A DNA stretch of 64,000 nt, taken from NCBI RefSeq assembly GCF_000280905.1, contig NZ_ALAP01000042.1:99487-163486 (forward strand). The letters are read 5' to 3'. Positions 1-7,993 of this stretch are shown here, in pieces. A program made the position numbers and the translations under genes. The DNA comes from Streptomyces sp. AA1529 (GTDB lineage: Bacteria; Actinomycetota; Actinomycetes; Streptomycetales; Streptomycetaceae). Below the pieces are notes generated by a model, which was given only the letters and a program-made list of their open reading frames with translations, had not been told where the DNA came from and searched no databases. Numbering within the stretch: position 1 is the stretch's first letter; every line of letters starts with the position of its first letter.

Positions 1-1
1 G

Positions 2-862
2 GAGCATGTCGCAGACGGCGGCTTCGACGCCGCGGCGCTGGCCCGGCACATGGTGTGCGACACCGTGATGGAGCTGATGGGGCTCCCAGAGGAGACCCGC
101 GCGTACTTGCTGACCGGCGCCGCCGCCACGTTCGACGTGTTCGGCCCCGACAACGAGCGCTACCAGCGTGCACTTCCCGTCGCCAGCCGGATGGTCGCCT
201 TCCTCCACGAAGCCGTCACCCGCGACACCGTCGCACCCGAATCGTGGATGGGGGCGATCTTCCAGGCCGTCGATGACGGCAGGATCGAGGAGAAGGACGC
301 GATCCCTCTCGCCTCCGCCTACACAGCGGCGAGCATGGACACCACCATCCTCGGCATCACCGAAGCCATTGCACAACTCGCCCGCCATCCGCAGCAGTTC
401 GCATGGATTCGCCAGGATCCCACCTGCGCGACCCCCGCCTTCCACGAGGCTCTGCGCCTAGAAGCTCCCATACAAGGCTTCGGCCGGATGGTGACCGAGA
501 CCGCCGATGTCGACGACACACGGCTGGAGGCGGGCGAACAGGTCTGGCTGCTGTACGGCTCGGCAGGTCGCGACCGCCTCGCGTGGGGACCGGACGCCGA
601 CGTCTTCAACGTCCGCCGCCGTCGTGCCGACCGCCACCTCGCCTTCGGCGGCGGACCGCACCTGTGCGCGGGCATCCCCCTGGCCGAGTTGCAAGCCCGC
701 GCCGTGCTGCGGGCGCTGGCCGCACAATGCACCAACCTGACCACCGCCGGAGAGCCGGACCGCGTGCTGAACAACCTCCTGCGCGGCTGGGAGCGCATGC
801 CCCTCGCTGTGAAGCGCGCCTCCGCCACGCCCGCCATGCGCGCCCAAGCGGACCACCCGTGA
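2..862 (+). CDS. Cytochrome P450, C-terminal part (5' end outside the window)
   Basis: Heme-thiolate monooxygenase. The frame is open to the window edge, so the visible 286 residues are roughly the last two thirds of a normal ~400-residue P450; the ATG at 50 is internal. Visible signatures are the I-helix segment AASMDTT, the K-helix ExxR (EALRLEAP) and the heme loop FGGGPHLCAG with the cysteine ligand. The I helix reads A-A-S-M-D-T-T rather than the common A-G-x-(D/E)-T; the Asp and Thr are retained. The substrate cannot be read from the sequence. It points in the opposite direction to the peptide-modifying operon that starts at 3109, and nothing visible links the two. Confidence 0.9.
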   Translation, partial: EHVADGGFDAAALARHMVCDTVMELMGLPEETRAYLLTGAAATFDVFGPDNERYQRALPVASRMVAFLHEAVTRDTVAPESWMGAIFQAVDDGRIEEKDAIPLASAYTAASMDTTILGITEAIAQLARHPQQFAWIRQDPTCATPAFHEALRLEAPIQGFGRMVTETADVDDTRLEAGEQVWLLYGSAGRDRLAWGPDADVFNVRRRRADRHLAFGGGPHLCAGIPLAELQARAVLRALAAQCTNLTTAGEPDRVLNNLLRGWERMPLAVKRASATPAMRAQADHP

Positions 863-1338
863 ACGGGAGGCAGTCTCGTGATCACCTGTCTCCTCATGAT
901 CACCGGTCTCGGCGTGCCTGCCGCCCGGTGCTCGACCCCTGGCTTGCCGTCCGAGGAACGATCCGATTCGCTGTGGGAGCGGCCTGTGGGAGGCGGCTGA
1001 TACGCCCCTTTCCCCTGGTACGACATGCCGTGACGCTCCTGGTCGAGCAGGGATCGCTCGAGTGGGCGGGCAACTGGTGGCTCCGGGTGCCCGCGCCCGT
1101 TGCGCCACCAAGGTGGTCGACAGGGCCCTCGCCGATCTACGGGCCAAGCGACTCGTCGCCTGGACCCGAGGCTGGCCGAACATGACCATCGCCCCCTCAC
1201 CCACCTGCTCGGCAACCGGGAGCGCGGCTGAGCTGGAGGGAGGGTGAAGCCCTTGTCGCCAAAGGCGTGATCGCGACTCCTGAACCGCCCCGCCATTCCG
1301 CTGAGCACACGCAGCCAGCCGTCTAGAAGGACCACATC
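863..1338. other. 476-nt stretch with a possible degraded GntR fragment
   Basis: No complete gene is recognised. Plus-strand positions 1062-1247 encode a stretch resembling the recognition helix and wing of a GntR-type DNA-binding domain (ATKVVDRALADLRAKRLV), without its N-terminus or effector domain, so it may be a decayed relative of the small GntR-like gene at 1339. A short direct repeat, TGATCACC followed by a GTCTC word, lies at 879-890 and 897-910. Both are weak observations. Confidence 0.3.
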
Positions 1339-1575
1339 GTGCAAAAGCGCGCACAAACGCTCACCGTGCAGGCTGAGAATCTGCTGCGCTCCTGCCTGTC
1401 CCACGGCTGCTATCCGCCGGGCAGGAGGCTGGGCCTGGTCCAGCTCTCCGCGGACTTGGGGGTGTCCCAGACGGTGGTCCAAAAGATCACCGGCCCCCTG
1501 ATCGAAGCGGGACTGCTGGAAAAGGAGCAGACCAGCGGGTCCATCACCAGCCCCCACAGAACCGCCCCCGGTTGA
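1339..1575 (+). CDS. Small GntR-like winged-helix DNA-binding protein
   Basis: A 78-residue protein consisting of little more than a GntR-type winged-helix domain: an N-terminal helix (residues 6-20), a PPGRRL strand (26-31), a helix-turn-helix with LSADLGVSQTVVQKITGPL (about 36-54) and a short wing. Full GntR regulators carry a 100-170 residue effector domain after this; here the frame stops soon after the wing, so it is either a DNA-binding-only regulator or a truncated gene. The GTG start is preceded by an AGAAGGACC ribosome binding site. Target and ligand are unknown. Confidence 0.6.
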   Translation: MQKRAQTLTVQAENLLRSCLSHGCYPPGRRLGLVQLSADLGVSQTVVQKITGPLIEAGLLEKEQTSGSITSPHRTAPG

Positions 1576-1725
1576 GGGGGGCCACTTTCCTGTCGACACT
1601 CCCCCCTCACCCGGCTACCCGGAGCACGTCGCCGAGGAAGCCGCACCCATGACTCGATCTTGCCAACAGAATGCGGCCCCCATCGGGTCAGCGTCCGCGG
1701 AGTGGTCTCCGCGACCGACAGCACG

Positions 1726-3066
1726 ATGGATGGTGTGATGGCACGCTCCGGCCCGGAAGAGAACTGTGAGGGTGTCCGTAACCAATTCTTATGCAGACAC
1801 CTGGAGCTGCTGGGTTGGTCGATTCGTGGCTTCGCCCGGCGGGTTCGCGCACGATGTGCTGAGGTAGGGCTGCCCTACACGGTCTGTCCCAGCACGGTTT
1901 CGCGATGGTGCAGCGGGGCGGTGCCCAGTCCTGAGCTCGCGGCGGCCGCCTGTCATGTGCTGTCCTCGGCGCTGCGCCGGCACGTGTCTCCGGCGAGTCT
2001 TGGCTGGCCGGCGGACACAGCGGACGTAGCCGCAGAGTCCCTTGAGTACAGGGACCTTCCCCACGCCGTGCGCATGCTGTCCAAGCTCTGGGAGCTTGAT
2101 GCCATGCGGCGCCGCAGCGCTGTGAAGAGCGCCTTCATTCCCGGCGTCTTCGGCTCTGCTTCACGCGAAGCGCTCGTCATGCCGCCTGACAGGAACATCG
2201 CAGGACCGGGCAGCTATGAGGTGAGAGTCGCCGACATGGAGCTGCTGGAGGACCACACAGCTCTCTACGGAAGGCTGGATGCGCAGCATGGCGGAGGCAA
2301 GTTTCGCGGCGTCTTCGCGTCCTTCCTCAACGCTCATGCCATTCAGCTGCTGAACGGCGCATTCTCCGCGCGGACAGGAAAGCGGCTCTACGGTGGTGTG
2401 GCAGACGCGGTCCTCGCGATGGCGAGCATGGCCTACGACGACCAGCTTCCGGGGCTCGCACAGCGGTACGATCTTCAGGCCATGAGGTTGGCCCAGGCGA
2501 TCGGTGATCGCGGCCGCATCGCGCGTGTGCACATCCACCAGGCCCGGCTGGCCGCGTCTCAAGGAGACAGGAAGGACGTGCTCACGCATGCCCGCAGCGC
2601 CGTCCTCGCCTCTGACGGCACGCGGCCGCTCGTGAAGGCGTACGCCGCAATCACCGAGGCCAGAGCCTGGGCTTTCAACGGCAGGCCCGAGCAAGTGCCG
2701 AAAGCGGTCGCTCAGGCCCGGGAAGCATTCAGCAGAGCCCGGCACGGATCGCAGCAGCCACTCTGGCTCACCTGGTTCGACCAGTACGAGCTGGAGGCAC
2801 AGGCGGCGTGGGCTCTGGCGGTGGCCGGCCTGGCGGACCCTGGGACTCAGGCGCTGAAGACGGCCGGAGGCATGTCGAGCGCCCGCACACGTGATCACGT
2901 CGAGCTGCTCATTACCGCAGCAGAGCTGGCGCGCCTTCGCGGAGACCTGCTGGAGCACAGCGAGCTAACAGCACGCGCGGCGGATGCTTCACGCCACCTG
3001 ATGAGCAAGAGGCTGACGGCGCGCATCGACCGGCTCAGCTCTGGCCAGCAGCTCCACGAGTTCTAG
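1726..3066 (+). CDS. Streptomyces-type transcriptional regulator with N-terminal HTH and TPR-like helices
   Basis: About 446 residues from the ATG at 1726; ATGs at 1660 and 1738 are in frame and the true start is not fixed. The first ~70 residues look like a divergent XRE-type helix-turn-helix (LELLGWSIRGFARRVRARC followed by PSTVSRWCSG). The rest is alpha-helical with TPR-like repeats, for example LAQRYDLQAMRLAQAIGDRG and the ITEARAWAF segment. This resembles the large family of actinobacterial HTH/TPR proteins that act as pleiotropic regulators of development or secondary metabolism. It lies just beyond the 3' end of the convergent peptide-modifying operon and could be a cluster regulator, though nothing in the sequence proves it. 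Confidence 0.7.
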   Translation: MDGVMARSGPEENCEGVRNQFLCRHLELLGWSIRGFARRVRARCAEVGLPYTVCPSTVSRWCSGAVPSPELAAAACHVLSSALRRHVSPASLGWPADTADVAAESLEYRDLPHAVRMLSKLWELDAMRRRSAVKSAFIPGVFGSASREALVMPPDRNIAGPGSYEVRVADMELLEDHTALYGRLDAQHGGGKFRGVFASFLNAHAIQLLNGAFSARTGKRLYGGVADAVLAMASMAYDDQLPGLAQRYDLQAMRLAQAIGDRGRIARVHIHQARLAASQGDRKDVLTHARSAVLASDGTRPLVKAYAAITEARAWAFNGRPEQVPKAVAQAREAFSRARHGSQQPLWLTWFDQYELEAQAAWALAVAGLADPGTQALKTAGGMSSARTRDHVELLITAAELARLRGDLLEHSELTARAADASRHLMSKRLTARIDRLSSGQQLHEF

Positions 3067-3108
3067 GGTCCGCGCAGTGGCATGCCTCGCGCGGCCCGGC
3101 AGCGGCGT

Positions 3109-3975
3109 TCAGCTCCGCAACAGAGGCAGGGTGGTGCAGCGCAGCGCTCCGGGGAGCTTGGTCACCTCGGAGTAGTCGACGGCAAGGACCTCGATGTCCC
3201 GTGCGGCCAGCTGCCGGGCGATGCGGTCGCTGCCGCGGGCGACGACGACCGCCCGTGGCGCGATCGCCAGGACATTGCCGTGCACGGCCAGGGCCTCGTC
3301 ATCGGTGATGTCGATCAGCTCGAAGTGCTGCTCGAACCAGCGAACTTGCGCCGGAAGAAAGACGGCACGGTGGATGAGTGCGGTGTGCGGGGCGACGATG
3401 GCGAAGTGGTCGTCGAGGTGGACGATGCCCTCGACCGCGAAGCGAACAGGGATCACCTCGCGGTCGATGCAGAGCTGACTCAAGGCCCACTGCAGGGCGT
3501 CGGCGCCGGCGGGCGAGGTCTCCTCGCTCAGGCCGACGAGGACCGAGCCGTCGTGGAGCATGACGTCGCCACCCTCGATGGTCCCCTCCGGCAGGCGTGC
3601 GACCTTCGGCATCGCGGAGGCGAGCCGGGTGAGCGCGGCGGCTTCCGGGAGCCGGTGCGCGGAGTTCAGCCGGGCGAGGAAGAGGACGTCATCGATGACG
3701 AAGCCGAGATCGCGCGGGTAATGCTGGGCTGAGCAGCCCGGGGCGGCATCGAGAAGGACGACCTCAGCGCCGTGGCGGCGCAGGAGGGTGATCAGGGCGT
3801 TCTGCTGCGTATGGACGCGGGCCGTGTCGTGCGGGGCCCAGGTGCTGGTGGTCTGCTGCCGGGCAAGGACTGGGTGCACCCCGGGCCCCTCCAGGGGGCG
3901 GGTGAAGTTGCCGGCGTAGCGCATGGCGACCCGCCGCAGGGTGCCGTATTCGCTGGTGGCGTGCGGGGCGAGCAC
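3109..3975 (-). CDS. Arginine deiminase / dimethylargininase-type guanidine-modifying enzyme
   Basis: Member of the amidinotransferase/DDAH/arginine deiminase fold (pentein), whose enzymes attack the guanidine carbon of arginine derivatives through a catalytic Cys. Visible family landmarks are YPRDLGFVID (substrate-binding Arg-Asp), EGGDV, the catalytic His in HLDDHFAIV and a C-terminal Cys in GALRCTTLPL. I prefer the GTG at 3975 (288 aa), which has GGAGG seven bases upstream and is followed by the family-typical segment TSEYGTLRRVAM. The frame stays open to a GTG at 4101. It is the last gene of the operon that begins with the repeat peptide at 9376. Likely role: hydrolysing or remodelling an arginine guanidine, either free or in the precursor peptide (inference). 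Confidence 0.8.
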   Translation of the reverse strand: MLAPHATSEYGTLRRVAMRYAGNFTRPLEGPGVHPVLARQQTTSTWAPHDTARVHTQQNALITLLRRHGAEVVLLDAAPGCSAQHYPRDLGFVIDDVLFLARLNSAHRLPEAAALTRLASAMPKVARLPEGTIEGGDVMLHDGSVLVGLSEETSPAGADALQWALSQLCIDREVIPVRFAVEGIVHLDDHFAIVAPHTALIHRAVFLPAQVRWFEQHFELIDITDDEALAVHGNVLAIAPRAVVVARGSDRIARQLAARDIEVLAVDYSEVTKLPGALRCTTLPLLRS

Positions 3976-4119
3976 AGGCGGCCTCCGTGGTGGTGCCGAC
4001 GGGAGGACCGGCTCGGGGTCCGGTCGCGGGAAGAGGGCACGGCACGGCGGCGGTAGTGCTGTCGTCCCGGCCGTGCTCGGGTGGTGAGGGCGTCTCGCCA
4101 CCCGAGCGACCGGTTCGGT

Positions 4120-4548
4120 TCAGCCCGCGACGGTGCTGTGCTGGGTGTCGGGAACCGAAGGCAGCCAGTGCACCGCGCTGTCCCGGAAGCTTTGGTTGAC
4201 GGGGACGAGGTCGGCACCGCTGGTGTCGTCCAGGGCCGTGACGTTGATGCCGATGTCCGGGATGTCACTGTCGAGGGCCGCGATGCGGCTGCCGCAGTCG
4301 GGGCAGAAGGCCCGCTTGGCCTGGCCCGGGAACGTCTCGAACCACTTCGGCTCGCCCCCCTCGCCGGTCCAGGACAGACCGTCCGTGGCGAAGCCGGCCC
4401 ACCACATCACCGGAGCGCCGCCCAGCCGCTGACAGTGGGGGCAACTACAGGTGTGCGGGTAGTCGGCCTTGCCCTTCACGACGAAGCGGATCTTTCCGCA
4501 CAGGCAGCCGCCGGTGCGCTCGTCGGTCTCGGCGGGGGTGGCGTTCAT
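4120..4548 (-). CDS. GFA-family (CENP-V/GFA) zinc-binding protein
   Basis: A 142-residue protein with the zinc-ligand pattern of the GFA family (S-hydroxymethylglutathione synthase-like): GGCLCGKIRF near the N-terminus, CSCPHCQRLGG in the middle and FCPDCGSRI about two thirds along. Most actinobacterial members have no proven substrate and glutathione is absent from these organisms, so the formaldehyde role should not be assumed. The ATG at 4548 overlaps the stop of the HDO gene by four bases (ATGA), a sign of translational coupling. In this cluster it might bind a small carbonyl or thiol adduct produced by oxidative chemistry, for example formaldehyde; that is inference. Confidence 0.82.
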   Translation of the reverse strand: MNATPAETDERTGGCLCGKIRFVVKGKADYPHTCSCPHCQRLGGAPVMWWAGFATDGLSWTGEGGEPKWFETFPGQAKRAFCPDCGSRIAALDSDIPDIGINVTALDDTSGADLVPVNQSFRDSAVHWLPSVPDTQHSTVAG

Positions 4549-5378
4549 CGGTTCATCTCCTGTGCGCGGTGGTCGAGTTGAGTCCACCATGCTGTCATCG
4601 CCTCCAGGATCTGCAGGAACCCATCCAGGGCCTGCGGCAGGTCGATGTGGAAGAGATCAGCCTTCCGGATGAACTGCGCGAGGCCCTCGATGTGCGCGGC
4701 CTCCACGCTCATGCCCTTTACCTGCGCGGCGTGGTGGTCGTCGTCCAGGTGGAGTCGGTAGTAGTAGTCCAAGTTCTTCAGCTCGCTGCCGCTGGCGTCG
4801 ACGGTCAGCTCGCCGTACCGGTTGGTAATGTCGCGCAGGATCTCGGTCTCGGCGATGGCCACGGCCTCGGTGGCGTAGTACGCCCCGGCTATCAGGCTGG
4901 GCATGTGCGAGCCGACCATCCACTGATGCAGGTCGACCAGCAGGGCCGTCTCGGGAGCAGGGACGTGCCCGTTGACGAGGAGGCCGAGGTCGGCGAGTAG
5001 GGCGCCTGAGTACAGCACGTAGTGCGCGGGGACCTTGCCGCGCTCGCCGCCCTCCTCCAGATGGTTGCGGCGCAGCTCGTGGGCGAGCTCCGGGCAGAAG
5101 CCCTCCACGCTCGTGGCGGCTTGCTTGAGGAACTGCGCGTTGTAGCGGGCGAAGACGGACAGTTCCTCGATGTACATCCGCGCCTGGGGCTCGGTGAGCT
5201 CGCTCGCGGTGACCCGGTCGGCGATCCTCCCGTACACCCAGTCGATCATCGGGGCGAGGTGCTTGTCGACGAGGTCGTTGCCCGAGGTGAAGTTGCCCAG
5301 CAGGGTGCCGTTGACGGCGCTGCGAGTCTCGGGGAAGGCCGCGAGGTAGGCGTGGACCAGCGAGTTTTCAGGGTTCAT
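4545..5378 (-). CDS. Heme-oxygenase-like di-iron oxidase (HDO superfamily)
   Basis: 277 residues, almost all helical. Candidate iron ligands of the heme-oxygenase-like di-iron oxidase fold are visible in order: a Glu in YIEELSVFARYN, Asn-His-Leu-Glu-Glu at RRNHLEEGGERG, Glu residues in YYATEAVAIAETE, and the Asp/His-rich RLHLDDDHHAAQVKG. Family members include N-oxygenases such as the central domain of SznF, fatty-acid decarboxylases such as UndA, and BesC-type lyases, so N-oxygenation or C-C cleavage are both possible. The start overlaps the upstream JmjC gene by four bases and the stop overlaps the GFA gene by four bases. Confidence 0.8.
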   Translation of the reverse strand: MNPENSLVHAYLAAFPETRSAVNGTLLGNFTSGNDLVDKHLAPMIDWVYGRIADRVTASELTEPQARMYIEELSVFARYNAQFLKQAATSVEGFCPELAHELRRNHLEEGGERGKVPAHYVLYSGALLADLGLLVNGHVPAPETALLVDLHQWMVGSHMPSLIAGAYYATEAVAIAETEILRDITNRYGELTVDASGSELKNLDYYYRLHLDDDHHAAQVKGMSVEAAHIEGLAQFIRKADLFHIDLPQALDGFLQILEAMTAWWTQLDHRAQEMNR

Positions 5379-6667
5379 GCGGTGGGGTCCTCCGAAGCGG
5401 TGGAGCGGGTGGTGACCTTCAGGCCGCCGGTGGCGCCGAGGGCGCGGACCGCGGCCAGGACGTTCTCGTCGTGGGGCAGGGGGACGCTGGCGCCGGCGTT
5501 GAGGGCCGAGACCATGTCCGCCTCCAGCACGTGGGCGTCGATGGCGACCTGGAAGCCACGCAGGAAAACGTGCTCCCCGGCCAGGCCCAGCCGGTAGGGC
5601 GGGACGAGGGAGGCGGTGGCGCCGGGCTTCACATCCCGCGCGTCGAAAGCCGCGGCGGCCAGCGAGCGGGACAGGTCGTCCTCGGCCAGCTCCCAGCCGC
5701 CGTTGCTGAGCACCGTCTCCCACCGCTGCCGCACATGCTGCTCAACTGCCTCCTCGGCCTGCTCGGCAGCCGTGGTGAGCGTCGTACGGGCGAGGTCGGC
5801 CAGGCGCTGCGCGACAGGGCCATCTCCCTCGGCCTGAGAGGCCATCGGCGAGGGCTGGCTGCGCTCGTCGTCGGGGCCGCGGTCGGCCAGCAGGGAGTCG
5901 AGCAGCTCGGGAAGGATCGCCTGACGCATCAGCCCGGCGTCCGGGTAGGTGTAGAGCGGAACGGCCACCGAGACGGAGAACTCGTTCTGCGTGCCGACGT
6001 GGAAGACCCGGCGCGGCAGGAACAGGGCGTCCCCCGGCTCCAGAACGAAGTGCCGGCCGTGCTTCAGCAGCCAGCGGTAGTCGCCGTAGAGCGGGCCCGT
6101 GCCGCCGGTGAGCTTCTCGTACTCGCCCCCGGGCCAGGTATAGAAATTCTTCGTGCCCGGGCCGAGGTGGATGAGGAACGCGTCCTCGTAGCCCTCGTGG
6201 ACGCCGAAGGCGGTCCCGGCATAGTTGCCGGCGAAGGCGACCTGCTCGGCGCCGCCGAGCGGGACGCCCCACCCGTCGAAGAGGGAGGCGAGAAAGGTGC
6301 CCAGGCCCTTGGCCAGCGGCGGGCTGACGGTCTCCAGGTTGTTGATCACCAGGCTGAAGCGTTCGGCGTCCACGACGGACTGCATCCACTCGACGAAGCC
6401 CCCCTCGGGCCAGGCGGATGCGGTCAGGACCTCGGGCAGGAGATCATCGCGCCGCTCCTCGCCGACGTAGACGCGGGCCTTCGCCTTGGTCTGGGTGTCG
6501 GCGGCGTAGGCGTGGCGGATCGCGGTGAAGCCGCCCAGCACATCGCTGGGGCTCGCCGCACTCGACGGGATAAGGCCCTTGAACAGGTGCGGCGCGGTCC
6601 TCGCGTCGGTCTTGGCGGGGAACTCGTCGTTCCAGAATTCTCGGCTCAGAGGCCAGGCGTAGGTCAC
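5375..6667 (-). CDS. JmjC/cupin-type Fe(II) oxygenase-like protein
   Basis: 430 residues. The N-terminal two thirds match a cupin/JmjC hydroxylase fold of the ribosomal-oxygenase type: a plausible first metal-binding motif HEGYEDAFLIHLGPG (about residues 165-180), a distal His in PRRVFHVGTQNEFSVSV and the strand LEPGDALFLP. The C-terminal third is helical and reads like the winged-helix or dimerisation part of such proteins. Related enzymes hydroxylate residues of ribosomal proteins using 2-oxoglutarate, so a peptide substrate is reasonable. The stop overlaps the HDO start by four bases. An HDO and a cupin side by side recalls SznF, where an HDO-like and a cupin domain are fused, but this cupin is of a different, longer type. 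Confidence 0.78.
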   Translation of the reverse strand: MTYAWPLSREFWNDEFPAKTDARTAPHLFKGLIPSSAASPSDVLGGFTAIRHAYAADTQTKAKARVYVGEERRDDLLPEVLTASAWPEGGFVEWMQSVVDAERFSLVINNLETVSPPLAKGLGTFLASLFDGWGVPLGGAEQVAFAGNYAGTAFGVHEGYEDAFLIHLGPGTKNFYTWPGGEYEKLTGGTGPLYGDYRWLLKHGRHFVLEPGDALFLPRRVFHVGTQNEFSVSVAVPLYTYPDAGLMRQAILPELLDSLLADRGPDDERSQPSPMASQAEGDGPVAQRLADLARTTLTTAAEQAEEAVEQHVRQRWETVLSNGGWELAEDDLSRSLAAAAFDARDVKPGATASLVPPYRLGLAGEHVFLRGFQVAIDAHVLEADMVSALNAGASVPLPHDENVLAAVRALGATGGLKVTTRSTASEDPTA

Positions 6668-6746
6668 TCGATCTCCTGGTGAACAGGGGCCGCGGAGCGC
6701 GGCCGGGACAGGGGTGCAGCCGACGCGGGCGGTGCCCGGCGCCGGG

Positions 6747-7874
6747 TCAGTCCAGGTAGTCCTCGCAGCCGCCGGAGCGGACGGTGTCCAACGTGAAGCA
6801 GTGGAAGCCGCCGCCGAAGAGCCGCCGGTGCCGGTGCCGGACGGGGACGACGGTGAAGCCGCGGCGTTCCAGAACGGTGATCAGCTCCGGATACAGGGAG
6901 TTGACGATGACGGTGTTTTCGTCGACCGACAGGACGTTGATGTCCATGTAGCGGCTGCCGATGGGGATGACGAAACCGAGGTCGCTGTAGTCCGGGAAGT
7001 TCCGGTCGTCGGTCTGAGGGGCGTAGATCACCTCCCAGGAGTGCAGGGCCTGGGGCAGGTACTTCAGGTACTCCGGGGAGCGCAGCAGCATCAGCCCGGG
7101 ACGCAACGGCACGATGACGCTGTCAATGTGGTTGTCGGCGATGCCATCGAGGCGGTGGAAACGCAGGTGCGGGAGGTTGTCCCGCAGCCAGCGCAGCGCC
7201 AGCTCGTGGTTGTCGTTGGCGACGTTGACCAGGACGTCCCGGCCCAGACGCATGCACTGCGCGCCGTCGAAAACCATCTCCAGGCCGAGCCCGTCGATGT
7301 CCAGGGCCGTCTCGGAATCGGTGGCGCGGGAGACGTCGATGCCCTGGCGGCGGAAGAAGGCGTCGTCCAGGGAACCGCGGGCCAGCGCGGGCCGCGGCAT
7401 GCTCACCCAGTTCGACCCGGCGCCGTAGTAGCGGTAGAAGATCGGCTTGAGCAGGTCGTTCTCGAAGACGCGGGCGCGCACGTGGGGCGCGGTCTCGACG
7501 ATGGTGTCCCCGAGGACGATCGTCTGGTCCCGGACGTTGAGGGGCGGGGTGGCCCGGGCCTCCCAGTGCGGGGAGCTGATGTCGACGTCCTTGCCCGGGG
7601 CCGCGGGCCGGTGCACGCGCACCCCGCAGCCGGCCAGGGCGTCGACCAGTCCGGCGATGTCCTCGTTCAGCTCGTCGACGAGCCGGTCGGGGATCGGCAG
7701 AAGGTCCTGCACGGCGGCTCCGCCGGTGAGGGCGGGGGCCACGTTGTCGAAGAAGAACAAGCGCCATGAGGCGTCGACGTGGTGCGCGGTGTAATGCTCA
7801 GCGCGGCCCACAACGACCTCGCGGAGCTGGGTCCATTCGTCGAAGCTGCTTACGGCGAGAGCGGGATCGGTCAT
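6747..7874 (-). CDS. AGAT-type amidinotransferase (glycine/inosamine amidinotransferase family)
   Basis: 375 residues, the usual length of L-arginine:X amidinotransferases such as AGAT and StrB1. Visible landmarks are SSFDEWTQLREVVVGRA at the N-terminus, the ATPPLNVRDQTIVLGDTIVE segment, HIDSVIVPLRPGLMLL with the catalytic His, and the active-site Cys in GGGFHCFTLDTVR. These enzymes move the amidino group of arginine to an amine through a Cys-amidino intermediate. The ATG at 7874 begins MTDPALAV. It lies between the desaturase-like and JmjC genes in the same operon. With the DDAH-like gene at 3109 the operon has two guanidine-handling enzymes, which fits the single Arg in every repeat of the precursor peptide. 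Peptide versus small-molecule substrate is unresolved. Confidence 0.85.
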   Translation of the reverse strand: MTDPALAVSSFDEWTQLREVVVGRAEHYTAHHVDASWRLFFFDNVAPALTGGAAVQDLLPIPDRLVDELNEDIAGLVDALAGCGVRVHRPAAPGKDVDISSPHWEARATPPLNVRDQTIVLGDTIVETAPHVRARVFENDLLKPIFYRYYGAGSNWVSMPRPALARGSLDDAFFRRQGIDVSRATDSETALDIDGLGLEMVFDGAQCMRLGRDVLVNVANDNHELALRWLRDNLPHLRFHRLDGIADNHIDSVIVPLRPGLMLLRSPEYLKYLPQALHSWEVIYAPQTDDRNFPDYSDLGFVIPIGSRYMDINVLSVDENTVIVNSLYPELITVLERRGFTVVPVRHRHRRLFGGGFHCFTLDTVRSGGCEDYLD

Positions 7875-7993
7875 GGCGTGCCGCCTCCTCGGCGGCCGGT
7901 GCCGACGCTGCGCAGACCGGCCGCGCCGCTCGCGCGGCGGAGCGCTGGGCACAGCGGTGTCGGCTGCTCGGTGGACGGTGCGGTGAAGGTGGG

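Noticed and set aside
2..862. P450 as part of the RiPP cluster
   Set aside because: More than 2 kb away, opposite strand and separated by two regulators; no evidence of linkage.
319..1599. Long minus-strand open frame over the P450 gene
   Set aside because: It is the mirror of the P450 frame; the protein is Arg/Ser/Pro-rich with no family features.
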